From PALSA-1004 sp963804885 (GTDB lineage Bacteria > Pseudomonadota > Gammaproteobacteria > Burkholderiales > SG8-41), in contig CAWDSF010000006.1 in assembly GCA_963804885.1 (NCBI GenBank), positions 310,001 through 374,000 on the forward strand: a DNA stretch of 64,000 nt, read 5' to 3'. Below the pieces are notes generated by a model. The model worked only from the letters and a program-made list of their open reading frames with translations. It did no database searches and was not told the DNA's origin. This document shows, one piece after another, positions 1 to 8,279 of the stretch. The translations under genes and the position numbers were made by a program. The first letter of the stretch is position 1. Each line of letters starts with the position of its first letter.

Positions 1-180
1 CTCGACCGAATAGCCTTGCGGCGATTTGTCTGTGCCCACGTACGAGAACGGCGCGGACGCCGCGAAATAGCCGAGCCGGATTTCACCGTTGGCCTTTATT
101 TTGGCGAGCGTGTCGGCCGCGCCAGCGTGACCGGTGCATGCGAGCCCCGCGAGCACCATGATGACGGACGTGAATCTCAT
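1..180 (-). CDS. Amino-acid ABC transporter substrate-binding protein (N-terminal part, cut by window edge)
   Basis: Only the first 60 codons are present, read from the ATG at 180. Residues 1-21 form a Sec signal peptide (hydrophobic MVLAGLACTGHAGA). The mature start, DTLAKIKANGEIRLGYF followed by APFSY, is the opening of family 3 solute-binding proteins (PF00497, GltI-like glutamate/aspartate type), which deliver polar amino acids to an ABC permease in the inner membrane. An AGGGAG ribosome site lies 8 nt before the ATG. The ligand cannot be judged because the binding lobes are outside the window. The 200 bp upstream show no second gene. Confidence 0.8.
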   Translation of the reverse strand, partial: MRFTSVIMVLAGLACTGHAGAADTLAKIKANGEIRLGYFAASAPFSYVGTDKSPQGYSVE

Positions 181-384
181 TGCGGAAATCTCCCTGTTCT
201 GAACACGACCTGCGATGCGAGGTTACCGCAATTTTTGCCGGCGCGGGATTCTACGCCCGCGCCCAGCCATTATAATCGGCTCCGCCCGCCCGACCGTGAT
301 GACAACCCTAGCCGACAACGATTCGCCAGCCACCGTTCCGAGGATTTTCGCTGCGAGATCACGCCGCCGGCGTGAGTCAATGCG

Positions 385-579
385 CTAGCCGTGTTCGCGC
401 GACGTGCCTTCCTTCCACGAACAGTCCGCGCAGTATTCGAGACCCGGGCACCGGCCCTGCCGGCGCGGCAAACACTGGCCGCGGGTATCACGATGATGCA
501 GAGCGCTGGCGAGCGCGGCGTAGCCGTTGCGCAACGCATTCGGGGTCGCCCAGCCGGGCAGATAATTAAAACGCCACAT
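385..579 (-). CDS. Small Cys-rich protein of unknown function behind an FNR-type promoter
   Basis: A 64-residue ORF starting MWRFNYLPGWATPNAL. AAGGA lies 8 nt before the ATG; an in-frame ATG at 600 has no such site. It holds a Cys cluster near the C-terminus (C-x7-C-x5-C-x2-C), which could bind a metal or iron-sulfur cluster. No family is recognised and there is no signal peptide. The promoter geometry (FNR/ANR box centred about 40 bp before the inferred start point) is the main reason to believe it is expressed, and predicts induction at low oxygen. The ORF could still be spurious because it is short. Confidence 0.45.
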   Translation of the reverse strand: MWRFNYLPGWATPNALRNGYAALASALHHRDTRGQCLPRRQGRCPGLEYCADCSWKEGTSREHG

Positions 580-606
580 GATGAAATCCTTGCCGGTCAT
601 TGAACG

Positions 607-654
607 TGCGTCTATTGTGCGCGGCCGGCGGGACGGCTCTTTGATCAGGATCAA
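607..654 (-). promoter_or_regulatory. Candidate FNR/ANR-dependent class II promoter
   Basis: TTGATCAGGATCAA at 641-654 is an exact match to the FNR/ANR consensus TTGAT-N4-ATCAA. Reading on the minus strand, CACAAT (619-614) matches four of six bases of a -10 box. A start point near 607 would put the box centre at about -40.5, the class II position. The small ORF starts 27 nt further on. The site is about 140 bp before the plus-strand hydrolase gene, which is less suitable for activation in that direction. Confidence 0.6.
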
Positions 655-793
655 TGCGGCGTATCGAAGTCGTCTTGCCGATGCAGAAAAACGTGAGCGC
701 GCATGCGGTGCACGGGGGCTTGGATGCGAAATTCCCAGCATGCGAATATGTTAACGTATTGCTCCCGTTTCGATTTCCGCCAGGCATGAACCG

Positions 794-1609
794 ATGAACC
801 AGGAAATGCAACGCTTTGTCGCGAGCGATGGCTTGACGCTGCGCTACGTGATCGATGATTACACCGACCCGTGGCGCACGCCCGATACGCTGGTGATGGT
901 CCACGCCGCGATGGGCAGCTCGCGCCGCTTCTACGCGTGGGTACCGCATCTCGCCCGCGACTATCGCGTCGTGCGCCTCGATCAGCGCGGCCACGGGCAG
1001 TCGGGCATTCCGACCCCGGAACAGATGACGTTCAAGCGGCTGGGCAAGGACGTCGTCGAACTGCTCGATCATCTCGGTGTTCAGTCGGCCCACCTCGCGG
1101 GCTCGTCCGCGGGCGGCATCGTGTCGCAAAGCGTCGCGATCGATTATCCCAAGCGCGTGAAATCGCTCGCGAGCTTCGCCGCGCCGCCCGGCATGAAAAT
1201 GGGCCGCCAGGATTACAACGGATGGCTCGCGAAGATCGGCTCCAAAGGGCTCGCCGCGTTCCTGCGCGAGACGATTGCCGACCGCATGGATTTGAGCCAA
1301 GTCGAGCCGGGCTTCGTCGACTGGTTCATCGAGGAATCGGCGCGCAACAAAGTCGAATCGCTCGCACGCTTCGTGCCGACGGTGGCCGTCATCGACCATA
1401 CGGACGAACTGCACAAAATCCAGTGCCCGACGCTGATTGTCGCGCCGGGCGGCGACCCGATCCACCTGATCGATGAATACGAACTGCTGCGCGAGAAGAT
1501 CAAGCGCTGCGAATTCGTTGTCTACGATAAGCTGCCGCACAACATCACCGACACCGTGCCCGACCGCTGCGCGCAGGAGCTGCTGCGCTTTTTAAAAACG
1601 GTCGCGTAA
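794..1609 (+). CDS. Alpha/beta-fold hydrolase
   Basis: 271 residues, one complete alpha/beta hydrolase domain without a signal peptide, so cytoplasmic. The oxyanion region is VHAAMGSS (35-43). The nucleophile elbow is GSSAG with Ser105, the acid is probably Asp221 (APGGDP) and the base His249 (KLPHNI). The fold and length resemble 3-oxoadipate enol-lactone hydrolases and other carbon-carbon or ester hydrolases, but the substrate cannot be assigned. It stands alone between the FNR-box region and cardiolipin synthase, 94 bp before the latter. Confidence 0.8.
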   Translation: MNQEMQRFVASDGLTLRYVIDDYTDPWRTPDTLVMVHAAMGSSRRFYAWVPHLARDYRVVRLDQRGHGQSGIPTPEQMTFKRLGKDVVELLDHLGVQSAHLAGSSAGGIVSQSVAIDYPKRVKSLASFAAPPGMKMGRQDYNGWLAKIGSKGLAAFLRETIADRMDLSQVEPGFVDWFIEESARNKVESLARFVPTVAVIDHTDELHKIQCPTLIVAPGGDPIHLIDEYELLREKIKRCEFVVYDKLPHNITDTVPDRCAQELLRFLKTVA

Positions 1610-1703
1610 GGCGCCACCGCTGGGGAGGCGGACGTTCATGGGGAAATTTGCGGCGGCCGGCTGTGCGGGTTTCGCCCTGGCAATTCGCGCGGTGTAGTCG
1701 CCG

Positions 1704-3092
1704 ATGACGTGGACGTTCCCATTGGTCGCGGAACTGCTGTCGCTGCACGGTCTCGCGGTGATGATCGGGCTGCTCATCTACGTGCTCGCGTCCCACGCGC
1801 TGAAACAGCGGCGCCATCCGGCCGCTGCCGTGGGATGGGTAATGGTGATGGTGCTGCTCCCCTATGTCGGCTTGCCCCTGTACCTGTTGTTCGGCACGCG
1901 CAAGCTCGTGCATTCCGGGAATCATCCGCCGCTCGCGGCGCCTGCAGGCAATATCCGCGGAGAGGGTGCCTGGGCGCGCAAGCTCGCCGCCGCCATGGGT
2001 CAGCCGCCGGTGGCGGAATATGCGAACCTGCGCATTCACGCCGACGGCGTTGAGGCGCAACGGGCATTGTGGGAGGTGATCGACGGCGCCGAGCGCGAAC
2101 TGGTCGTCTGCACGTTCATCCTCGGCAGCGACGAGTTCGGCGATGCGCTGGTTGCGCGCCTGGTGAGCAGGGCGCGTGCCGGAGTGCGCGTGCGGTTCAT
2201 GCTGGACGGCGTTGGGCGGTGGATAGGCGGATATCGCAATCTCGACGCGATGAAGGCGGCGGGGGTGCACGTCGGATTGTTCGTTCCGCTCCTGCATTCG
2301 CCGCTGCGGGGCCGCACCAATCTGCGCGATCACCGCAAAATCGTGGTGGCCGACGGCGCGCGCCTTTGGTGTGGCGGCCGCAACCTGGCCGCGGAATATT
2401 TCACGGGCAGCGCAGCGCAGAAACCGTGGCAGGACCTCACGTTCGATTTACAAGGAGCCTTGGCTCGCCAAGCCGGCGAGCTCTTTGAGCGCGACTGGAC
2501 TTTTGCGACTGGCCTGCCGCCTGCCGACATCGCTCACGCCGATCCGGCGCCGGCGGAGCCGTTCGGCCAGGTCATCGCATCGGGCCCCGACCAGGCCGAC
2601 GACACCGTGCATGCGCTGCTGGTGGCGGGATGCTTCAACGCACGCCAACGCATCATCGCCGCGACGCCATACTTTGTTCCTGACGAGGTGCTGTTGATGG
2701 CGTTGACTCAGGCCGCGTGGCGCGGCGTAGCGGTGGACCTGATCCTGCCGCGGCGCTCGAACCATCTCATGGCCGACCATGTTCGCCATCGTGCGCTGCG
2801 CGACCTGGCGGCCGCCGGCGGTCGGGTCTGGTTCGTTCCCTATATGAACCATGCGAAGGCGATCGTGATTGACGACATGCTGGCCCTGGCCGGATCGCTC
2901 AACCTCGATTCACGCAGCCTGTTTCTCAATTACGAGATGATGATCGCGTTCTACGCGGGCGAAGACGTGCGGCGGTTTGCCGGCTGGCTCGAGACGCAGC
3001 GCGAAAAAGCCACGTTGTATGAACCACATGTTCCGGGGCTGATGCGCGAATTGAGCGAAGGCCTCGTGCTCTGGCTGGGATTTCAACTCTGA
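1704..3092 (+). CDS. cls: Cardiolipin synthase (phospholipase D family)
   Basis: 462 residues. Two N-terminal membrane helices (about 12-30 and 44-62, PLDc_N type) anchor two phospholipase D catalytic repeats. The HKD motifs are complete: His210-Lys212-Asp217 (DHRKIVVAD) with GGRN after it, and His383-Lys385-Asp390 (NHAKAIVID) with GSLNLDSRS. These enzymes join two phosphatidylglycerol molecules, or phosphatidylglycerol with phosphatidylethanolamine, into cardiolipin at the inner membrane. Length fits ClsA-type enzymes. No clear ribosome site precedes the ATG. It converges on a Bug gene with 13 bp between stops. Confidence 0.9.
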   Translation: MTWTFPLVAELLSLHGLAVMIGLLIYVLASHALKQRRHPAAAVGWVMVMVLLPYVGLPLYLLFGTRKLVHSGNHPPLAAPAGNIRGEGAWARKLAAAMGQPPVAEYANLRIHADGVEAQRALWEVIDGAERELVVCTFILGSDEFGDALVARLVSRARAGVRVRFMLDGVGRWIGGYRNLDAMKAAGVHVGLFVPLLHSPLRGRTNLRDHRKIVVADGARLWCGGRNLAAEYFTGSAAQKPWQDLTFDLQGALARQAGELFERDWTFATGLPPADIAHADPAPAEPFGQVIASGPDQADDTVHALLVAGCFNARQRIIAATPYFVPDEVLLMALTQAAWRGVAVDLILPRRSNHLMADHVRHRALRDLAAAGGRVWFVPYMNHAKAIVIDDMLALAGSLNLDSRSLFLNYEMMIAFYAGEDVRRFAGWLETQREKATLYEPHVPGLMRELSEGLVLWLGFQL

Positions 3093-3105
3093 GCGTGACG
3101 TCGCG

Positions 3106-4080
3106 TCAGTCCGCTTTTATTCCTGCGTCCTTCGCGAGCTTCGCGTAGCGCGCGACCTCCGATTTCACGTACGCGGCGAAGTCGTCGGGCGACGGGCTCG
3201 CGATGAGCTCGATGCCCTGGTCGAGGAAGCGCTTGTGCAAATCCGGCGCGCCCGCGATCTTCGTGACTTCAGAGTTGAGCCGCGCGAGGATTTCTTTTGA
3301 TGTTCCGGCCGGCGCGAGCAGCACGTTAATCGTGTAGTCTTCGTAGCCCGGCAAACCCGACTCATCGATGGTCGGCAGATCGGGAAACAGTTGCGAGCGC
3401 TTCTTCGACGTGATGCCGAGCGGGCGCAGCTTGCCCGCCCTGATGTAAGGCGCGGAAGTGCCGACCTGGTCGAACATCATCGCCACCTGGCCGCCGATGA
3501 CTTCGACGATGGACTGCGCGTTGCCTTTGTACTGGATCGGCAGCATCTTGAGGCCGGCCTGGCGCGCGAAGAGCTCGCCAGCGATATGGCCGGTAGAGCC
3601 CACGCCGGAAGCCGCATACGTGATTTCGCCCGGCCGCGCTTTGGCGAGAGCGATGAATTCCTTGATCGAGCGGACGGGCAGATTGGGGCTTACGTCGAGC
3701 ACCATCGGCACGCGGCAGGTCAGCGTGATCGGTGCGAAGTCTTTCACCGGATCGTAGCCGGGGTCCTTCACCACCGCGGGCGCCGACAGGAACGTGGTCG
3801 ACGTGGCAAGCAAGGTGTAGCCGTCGGGCGGCGACTTCGCGACTACCTGCGTGCCGACGAGGCTGCTCGCGCTCGGCCGGTTTTCGACGATCACCTGGTG
3901 GCCGAGCGCATCGGTCAGGCGTTGCGCGAGTGTGCGCGCGACGATGTCGACGGTGCCGCCGGCCGCCACCGGCACGATAAACTTGACGACACGGTTGGGA
4001 TAGCCGGCGGTCTGTCCGAGCGCGGTTGCGGACATCGCCGCGGCAACTAAGGCCACGGCTGCATATGGAATGGTCTGCAT
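3106..4080 (-). CDS. Bug/TctC-family periplasmic receptor
   Basis: 324 residues, full length for the family. A signal peptide (1-22, cleavage near ALG-Q) precedes a two-lobe binding protein. The ligand-loop motif PVAAGGTVD is at 37-45 and PDGYTL at 85-90. Proteins of this family bind carboxylates, amino-acid derivatives or aromatic acids for tripartite tricarboxylate transporters, or sense them. No TctA/TctB partner is nearby and the next gene upstream, a phosphoesterase, is unrelated, so the ligand is open. A strong GGAGGA ribosome site lies just before the ATG at 4080. Confidence 0.9.
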   Translation of the reverse strand: MQTIPYAAVALVAAAMSATALGQTAGYPNRVVKFIVPVAAGGTVDIVARTLAQRLTDALGHQVIVENRPSASSLVGTQVVAKSPPDGYTLLATSTTFLSAPAVVKDPGYDPVKDFAPITLTCRVPMVLDVSPNLPVRSIKEFIALAKARPGEITYAASGVGSTGHIAGELFARQAGLKMLPIQYKGNAQSIVEVIGGQVAMMFDQVGTSAPYIRAGKLRPLGITSKKRSQLFPDLPTIDESGLPGYEDYTINVLLAPAGTSKEILARLNSEVTKIAGAPDLHKRFLDQGIELIASPSPDDFAAYVKSEVARYAKLAKDAGIKAD

Positions 4081-4126
4081 AACTCCTCCTGGTTATGCGC
4101 GACATCTTACCGTGACTGGCTGCGCG

Positions 4127-5278
4127 TTACGCGGGCACCAGCGTGAGATGCGTGATTTCGGACGGCGCGCCGAGACGCTTGGGCGGGCCCCAGTAGCCGG
4201 TGCCGCGGCTCACGTACACCCACAGCTTTCCGAGCTTATGCAGGCCCGCGGTGAACGGCTGCTGGAAGCGCACGAAAAAATTCCACGGCAGGAACTGGCC
4301 GCCGTGCGTGTGGCCCGAGAGCTGCAAATCGTAGCCCGCGGTGTGCGCGGCAAACGCCGAGCGCGGCTGGTGTGCGAGCAGCACGTTGACCCCCGCATTC
4401 GCGGGCGCGCCGGCAATCGCGCCGGCCGGATCGCTGCGTTGCGAAGCATCGAAGTGGCCGGCGCTGTAATCGGTGACGCCGGCGATAACGACGTCTTCGC
4501 CTTCGTGATTCAGCACGACGTGTTCGTTCAGCAGCACGTTGATGCCCAGGCGCCGGATCTCGGCAATCCATGGACCAGCGCCTGAATAGTATTCGTGATT
4601 GCCGGTGACGAAGAATGCGCCGTGCCGCGCGTTCAGCCGCGCGAGCGCCGCGGTGTGCGAGGCGAGCTCGGCCACTGAGCCGTCGACGAGATCGCCGGTG
4701 ATCGCCACCATGTCGGCGTTGAGCGCGTTGACCGCATCGACGATTGCATCGACGTGCCGGCCTTTGATCGTGGCGCCGACGTGCACGTCGCTGATCTGCG
4801 CGATCGTGAAGCCGTTGAGCGCAGCCGGGAGATTTGCGATCGGCACTTCGACTTCACGTACGCCCGCGCGCCTGCGCGCGTTGACGAAGCCGACCGCGGT
4901 GAGCAGCGCCGCGAGCAGCGGCACCGCCAGCGCGCTCAGATGGCGGAACGCGTTCAGCGGGCCCTCGACGTGTGAGAACAGGCTCAGCGTGAAGCCGCCG
5001 AGCAGCGCGACGTCGCGCAGCAGCGTCAGCACGAACAGCGACGAGAACATGCCCATCGCGATGAGCCCGGTCCACGCGAGCACCCGTGACTTCACATCGC
5101 GCATCGTGCTGCGGCGGGCCATGAACGACAGGGGAATCAGCGTTGCCGAAGCAGCGAGCCACGCGCACAACGCCGCGACGGCGAGCGCGCCCGCGGGCAG
5201 GGCATCGGGAACTAGACGCGCCGCCACGTAGAGATGCAGCAGCGCAATCGGAAAATAGCGTCTAAGCAGGCCGAACAT
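4127..5278 (-). CDS. Membrane-anchored calcineurin-like metallophosphoesterase
   Basis: 383 residues. The N-terminal 130 residues contain about four membrane helices. The C-terminal domain has the full dinuclear-metal set: Asp164/His166 (ISDVH), Asp196 (GDLVDG), Asn227-His228 (GNHE), His303 (LAHQP), and His323/His325 (GHTHGG). This is the arrangement of the YkuE-like branch of the family. Likely products are phosphomonoester or diester hydrolysis near the membrane, possibly on lipid substrates, but that is inference. It is 46 bp upstream of the Bug gene on the same strand; co-transcription is possible. Confidence 0.85.
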   Translation of the reverse strand: MFGLLRRYFPIALLHLYVAARLVPDALPAGALAVAALCAWLAASATLIPLSFMARRSTMRDVKSRVLAWTGLIAMGMFSSLFVLTLLRDVALLGGFTLSLFSHVEGPLNAFRHLSALAVPLLAALLTAVGFVNARRRAGVREVEVPIANLPAALNGFTIAQISDVHVGATIKGRHVDAIVDAVNALNADMVAITGDLVDGSVAELASHTAALARLNARHGAFFVTGNHEYYSGAGPWIAEIRRLGINVLLNEHVVLNHEGEDVVIAGVTDYSAGHFDASQRSDPAGAIAGAPANAGVNVLLAHQPRSAFAAHTAGYDLQLSGHTHGGQFLPWNFFVRFQQPFTAGLHKLGKLWVYVSRGTGYWGPPKRLGAPSEITHLTLVPA

Positions 5279-5297
5279 ATGGAGCGGTTTTCCTAAT

Positions 5298-5352
5298 AAA
5301 TTCCTTCCCCTTCGAGGGGAGGGTCAACGTGGGGATGGGTATGGCGCCCATC
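5298..5352. repeat. Intergenic palindromic repeat, family B
   Basis: A GC-rich hairpin, CCTTCCCCTTCGAGGGGAGG, followed by GGGGATGGG. The same pattern (C-run, short loop, G-run, then GGATGGGGG) recurs at 19817, 20258 and 26010, always between genes. It may act as a transcript end between the phosphoesterase and the cytochrome gene, or be a mobile miniature repeat. Confidence 0.6.
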
Positions 5353-5387
5353 CATAATTGGGCCGAAGTCCACTTATTACAAGCGTG

Positions 5388-5987
5388 TTAAAACCACATG
5401 CGCTGCAGGACTTTGTCCTTGTCGATAAGCCAGTGTTTCAGGCCGGCGAGCGCGTGCAGCGCGATCACGCCGACGAAGAGCCAGACCAGCGACGCATGGA
5501 TCGAGAAGAACAGGCGCGAGAGGTCGCGGTCCGGCGCGCTCCAGAACGGCAACTGATAGCCGAAGAATGCGGCGCCGCTGCGGTTAAACGAAGAACCGAG
5601 ATAACCGGTGAGCGGCATCACGATCATCAGCGCGTAAAGCATCCAGTGCGCCGCGCGTGCCAGGATCTTTTCCCACGCAGGCATGTTGGCGGAAAGCTCG
5701 GCAGGGCGGTGCGAGACACGCCACAGTATGCGCAGCACGACGAATCCGGCGACCGTGAGGCCGAGCGAGCGGTGCAGGTTGAACCACCAGTCGGCTCCGC
5801 CCGGCCGGTGCTCGATCGTCATCATGTACCAGCCGAGCACGAACAGCGTAAAGATGAAAAGCGCAATGAGCCAGTGCAATACGACGGCCGGCGGGCTATA
5901 GCGCCAATACGACTCGGTTGATTGTTGCGGCACTTGATGGATCCTGTCGATCGGTGATGGAATCTTACTCCGATCGATCCGCTGCAT
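5388..5987 (-). CDS. Cytochrome b561 family protein
   Basis: 199 residues with four membrane helices. Candidate haem ligands are His38 (helix 1), His72 (helix 2), His164 (helix 3) and His178 (helix 4), the usual spacing in bacterial cytochrome b561 (PF01292). The family moves electrons between quinol and periplasmic or cytoplasmic acceptors; the E. coli member CybB oxidises ubiquinol with superoxide. A 27-residue polar N-terminus comes before the first helix, so a later start is possible, but no better ATG exists before the first His. Confidence 0.85.
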   Translation of the reverse strand: MQRIDRSKIPSPIDRIHQVPQQSTESYWRYSPPAVVLHWLIALFIFTLFVLGWYMMTIEHRPGGADWWFNLHRSLGLTVAGFVVLRILWRVSHRPAELSANMPAWEKILARAAHWMLYALMIVMPLTGYLGSSFNRSGAAFFGYQLPFWSAPDRDLSRLFFSIHASLVWLFVGVIALHALAGLKHWLIDKDKVLQRMWF

Positions 5988-6020
5988 TGTTGCGCGAGCG
6001 GGTTAAAACGTAACCAGCTG

Positions 6021-6590
6021 TTACGCGCTCCACCTGTACGGATAGTCCATTTGCGCGGCGACGCGGGCGCGCGCCTCCGCGCCCGCCAGCCGCTCGACGA
6101 CGTGCAGCCCCATGTCGAGCGAGGACGAGACGCCGCGCGCGGTAATAACGCAGTCTTCATCGACGACGCGTTCCTTTACCACGGTCGCGCAATACGGCTC
6201 GAGCTCCTGGTAGGCGCTCGGATGCGTCGTCGCGCGCCGGCCCTTGAGAAAGCCGGCGGCCCCGAGAATCAGCGCGCCGGTGCACACCGATATTTTGAGC
6301 GGCACGTTCGCGGCGGTTTTTATCCAGCGCATGAACGTGTCGTCGTGTTGGAGCTTGCGCGTGCCGAAGCCGCCGGGCACGACGATCATGTCGTAGCCTT
6401 CGAGCGTGCCGCCGACCGTGTCCGCTTTGAACTTGAGCCCGCGGTCGTCGGTGACTTCGGCGGATTGCGCGCACACGTTCCACGCGAAGTTCTCGATGAT
6501 CTTCATCGACTTGAGCCGCGTAATCGGATCGTAGAAGCCGATGAAATCGAGCGCGGTCATGCCGTCGAACACGATGAAGGCGGCTTTCAT
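6021..6590 (-). CDS. DJ-1/PfpI family protein, isonitrile-hydratase-like
   Basis: 189 residues counted from the ATG at 6590, chosen because AAGGA lies 6 nt before it; the frame is open further upstream without a ribosome site. The nucleophile elbow is SVCTGALIL, with the reactive Cys after a beta strand, and TTHPSAY follows. The opening VFDGMTALDFIGFYDP is the pattern of isonitrile hydratases and related DJ-1 superfamily amidases. No membrane or DNA-binding part is present, so a cytoplasmic enzyme is likely; substrate unproven. Confidence 0.8.
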   Translation of the reverse strand: MKAAFIVFDGMTALDFIGFYDPITRLKSMKIIENFAWNVCAQSAEVTDDRGLKFKADTVGGTLEGYDMIVVPGGFGTRKLQHDDTFMRWIKTAANVPLKISVCTGALILGAAGFLKGRRATTHPSAYQELEPYCATVVKERVVDEDCVITARGVSSSLDMGLHVVERLAGAEARARVAAQMDYPYRWSA

Positions 6591-6718
6591 GAGTTTCCTT
6601 TCCCTGCCTTTGACGAGCTTCCAATAAAGGTCCATGCACGAGCTCAAGATTATGCACCCCGTTTCGGATTGGCAGGCGGCTGGGGGCGTGTGCCCCCGCC
6701 GCATTTGCGCCGTTTACT

Positions 6719-7153
6719 TTACTCGTCCAATACGACGCCGGAGCCGCCCATTTCCTTCGGGAAGTCCTTCATCTTCGGCAGGCCGTCTTTCATCGGCAGC
6801 TTCGTTTCCTGGTAATTCACGTGCACGCCGGGCTTGAAAGGAAAGCGCGCGATCGTCGCCGCATACACGTCGGTCAGGTTCCAGTGCGGGTGCTCGGTAA
6901 ACAAATGGCCGCCGCAGGACTTGCACCATTTGCGAGAACTTCTCGCCGTCTGGTTGTAAGTGCCGATCTTGTCGGCGCCGCGCGTGATTTTCAATTGCGA
7001 GGGCTGCCATAGCGTGAACGCGTTGACCGGCCCGGCGGACCAGCTGCGGCACGATTCGCAGTGGCAATAGCCCATGGCGGCAGGTTCGCCCGTCACCGAG
7101 ATTTGAACTGCGCCGCAGAAGCAGGCGCCCTCGTAAGTCTTTTCGTTGCTCAT
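6719..7153 (-). CDS. GFA/CENP-V family zinc-binding protein
   Basis: 144 residues from the ATG at 7153, which has GGGAG 7 nt before it; an in-frame ATG at 7168 overlaps that site. Seven Cys form the typical GFA zinc pattern: C11-x-C13, C30-x-C32-x2-C35 and C77-x2-C80. The family (PF04828) includes glutathione-dependent formaldehyde-activating enzyme, but most members have no proven activity. It lies in a run of minus-strand genes for small enzymes, 128 bp before the DJ-1 gene. Confidence 0.85.
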   Translation of the reverse strand: MSNEKTYEGACFCGAVQISVTGEPAAMGYCHCESCRSWSAGPVNAFTLWQPSQLKITRGADKIGTYNQTARSSRKWCKSCGGHLFTEHPHWNLTDVYAATIARFPFKPGVHVNYQETKLPMKDGLPKMKDFPKEMGGSGVVLDE

Positions 7154-7251
7154 TTGCATCTCCCTCATTGGTTCAAAAAAGGTTTCATAAAGACACGGCG
7201 CAAAATGCGTCGCGCCGTGCTGCCCCGCGTATGGGTCTCGACACGCGGAAT

Positions 7252-7473
7252 TCAGCTACGCCACATCAGCCACTGGTCGAGAACCACGCAATCGACGGCA
7301 CGCGCGCAATGCTTCGGGCGGCCCCGCCGCGCGAGGCGCCCGTCGTGATGCGCCCCCGACAGGAAACGGCTTGCGCCGGACCCACCGTTGGCAGCGCCGA
7401 TTTGCGCCGCCGTGTTGACGAGGACTGTGCCGATGGCCGACAACGTTCTTGCGATTGCCGCTTTGATGCCCAT
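7252..7473 (-). CDS. Hypothetical small protein downstream of the MddA-like gene
   Basis: 73 residues starting MGIKAAIARTLSAIGTVLV. The case for it is a strong AGGAG ribosome site 8 to 9 nt before the ATG at 7473, which lies 3 nt after the stop of the preceding gene, so translation would be coupled. The N-terminal 25 residues could form an amphipathic or short membrane helix; the rest is Arg/His-rich and resembles no family I know. The C-terminal half may be out of its original frame. Confidence 0.35.
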   Translation of the reverse strand: MGIKAAIARTLSAIGTVLVNTAAQIGAANGGSGASRFLSGAHHDGRLARRGRPKHCARAVDCVVLDQWLMWRS

Positions 7474-7475
7474 GT

Positions 7476-8237
7476 TCAAATCTCCTTGAAAACGCCTGCC
7501 GGCTCGCCCTGCTTGCGCGGCAGAGGCAACAGCATCGGAACTTCGCTTCTATATTCGCGATACTTGTCGCCGTGGTGGTTGATGAGGTCGCGCTCTTCGA
7601 GCTGAAGCGCGATCAGGATGTAGGCGGTCGTCACGAGCGCGAAGAGCAGGTGTCCGAGCGTCATGTGCGGCGTTGCCCAGAACGCGATCAGGAACCCCAG
7701 CATCAACGGATGGCGCACGAGCCGGTACAGGCCGCCGATGCGGAACGGCAGGTTCACATAGCGCTCGTTGCGCAGGTTCAGATAGACCTGGCGCAGCCCG
7801 AAGAGATCAAAGTGGCTGATCGCAAAGGTCGACGCGAGTACGAGCAGCCAGCCCGCCGCGTGCAATACCCACAGCGCGATGGCGCCCGCTTCATTATCGA
7901 CATGCCACACGATCTCGGGCAGCGGCTGCCATTGCCAGAACAAAAGGCCCAGCGCGAGGCTCGACAGCAGGACGTACGTGCTGCGCTCGATCGAAGCCGG
8001 CACGATGCGCGTCCACCATGCCTTGAAGCCCGGCCGCGCCATCACGCTGTGCTGGATCGCGAACACGGCGAGCAATGCCACGTTGATCAGCAGCGCGGCG
8101 ACGGGATCGCCGGGCTCACCCGAATCGACTGACTTCGGCACGAATGCGCCCGTCACGAACCCAATTGCATACAGGAATGCAGCCAGGAACGCCGCATACG
8201 CGATGAGCCCGTAAGCAAAACCAAAAAATCTGCCCAT
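7476..8237 (-). CDS. mddA: MddA-like methanethiol S-methyltransferase (NnrU/isoprenylcysteine-methyltransferase-like membrane enzyme)
   Basis: 253 residues with five to six membrane helices. The start (YGLIAYAAFLAAFLYAIGF, then VPKSVDSG), the HSVMARPGFK segment and RSTYVLLSSLALGLLFWQW match the MddA family, which methylates methanethiol to dimethyl sulfide with S-adenosylmethionine. RHPLMLGFLIAFW and EERDL near the C-terminus are the SAM-binding region shared with isoprenylcysteine methyltransferases. Assignment rests on remembered family patterns. A soluble methyltransferase gene lies 42 bp upstream on the same strand. Confidence 0.75.
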   Translation of the reverse strand: MGRFFGFAYGLIAYAAFLAAFLYAIGFVTGAFVPKSVDSGEPGDPVAALLINVALLAVFAIQHSVMARPGFKAWWTRIVPASIERSTYVLLSSLALGLLFWQWQPLPEIVWHVDNEAGAIALWVLHAAGWLLVLASTFAISHFDLFGLRQVYLNLRNERYVNLPFRIGGLYRLVRHPLMLGFLIAFWATPHMTLGHLLFALVTTAYILIALQLEERDLINHHGDKYREYRSEVPMLLPLPRKQGEPAGVFKEI

Positions 8238-8279
8238 GATGTCCCTCCGTTTTATTGCGTTAAAAAATGATAGACGTTG

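Noticed and set aside
270..539. Minus-strand 89-codon frame
   Set aside because: No ribosome site, Arg/Ala-rich, and it overlaps the better supported small ORF in another frame.
6011..6026. Small palindrome CGTAAC/GTTACG at the end of the DJ-1 gene
   Set aside because: Only six pairs, partly inside the coding sequence, and no T-run.
6051..6815. Plus-strand frame of about 250 codons opposite the DJ-1 gene
   Set aside because: Antisense shadow of a clear gene, composition dominated by Arg, His and Glu.
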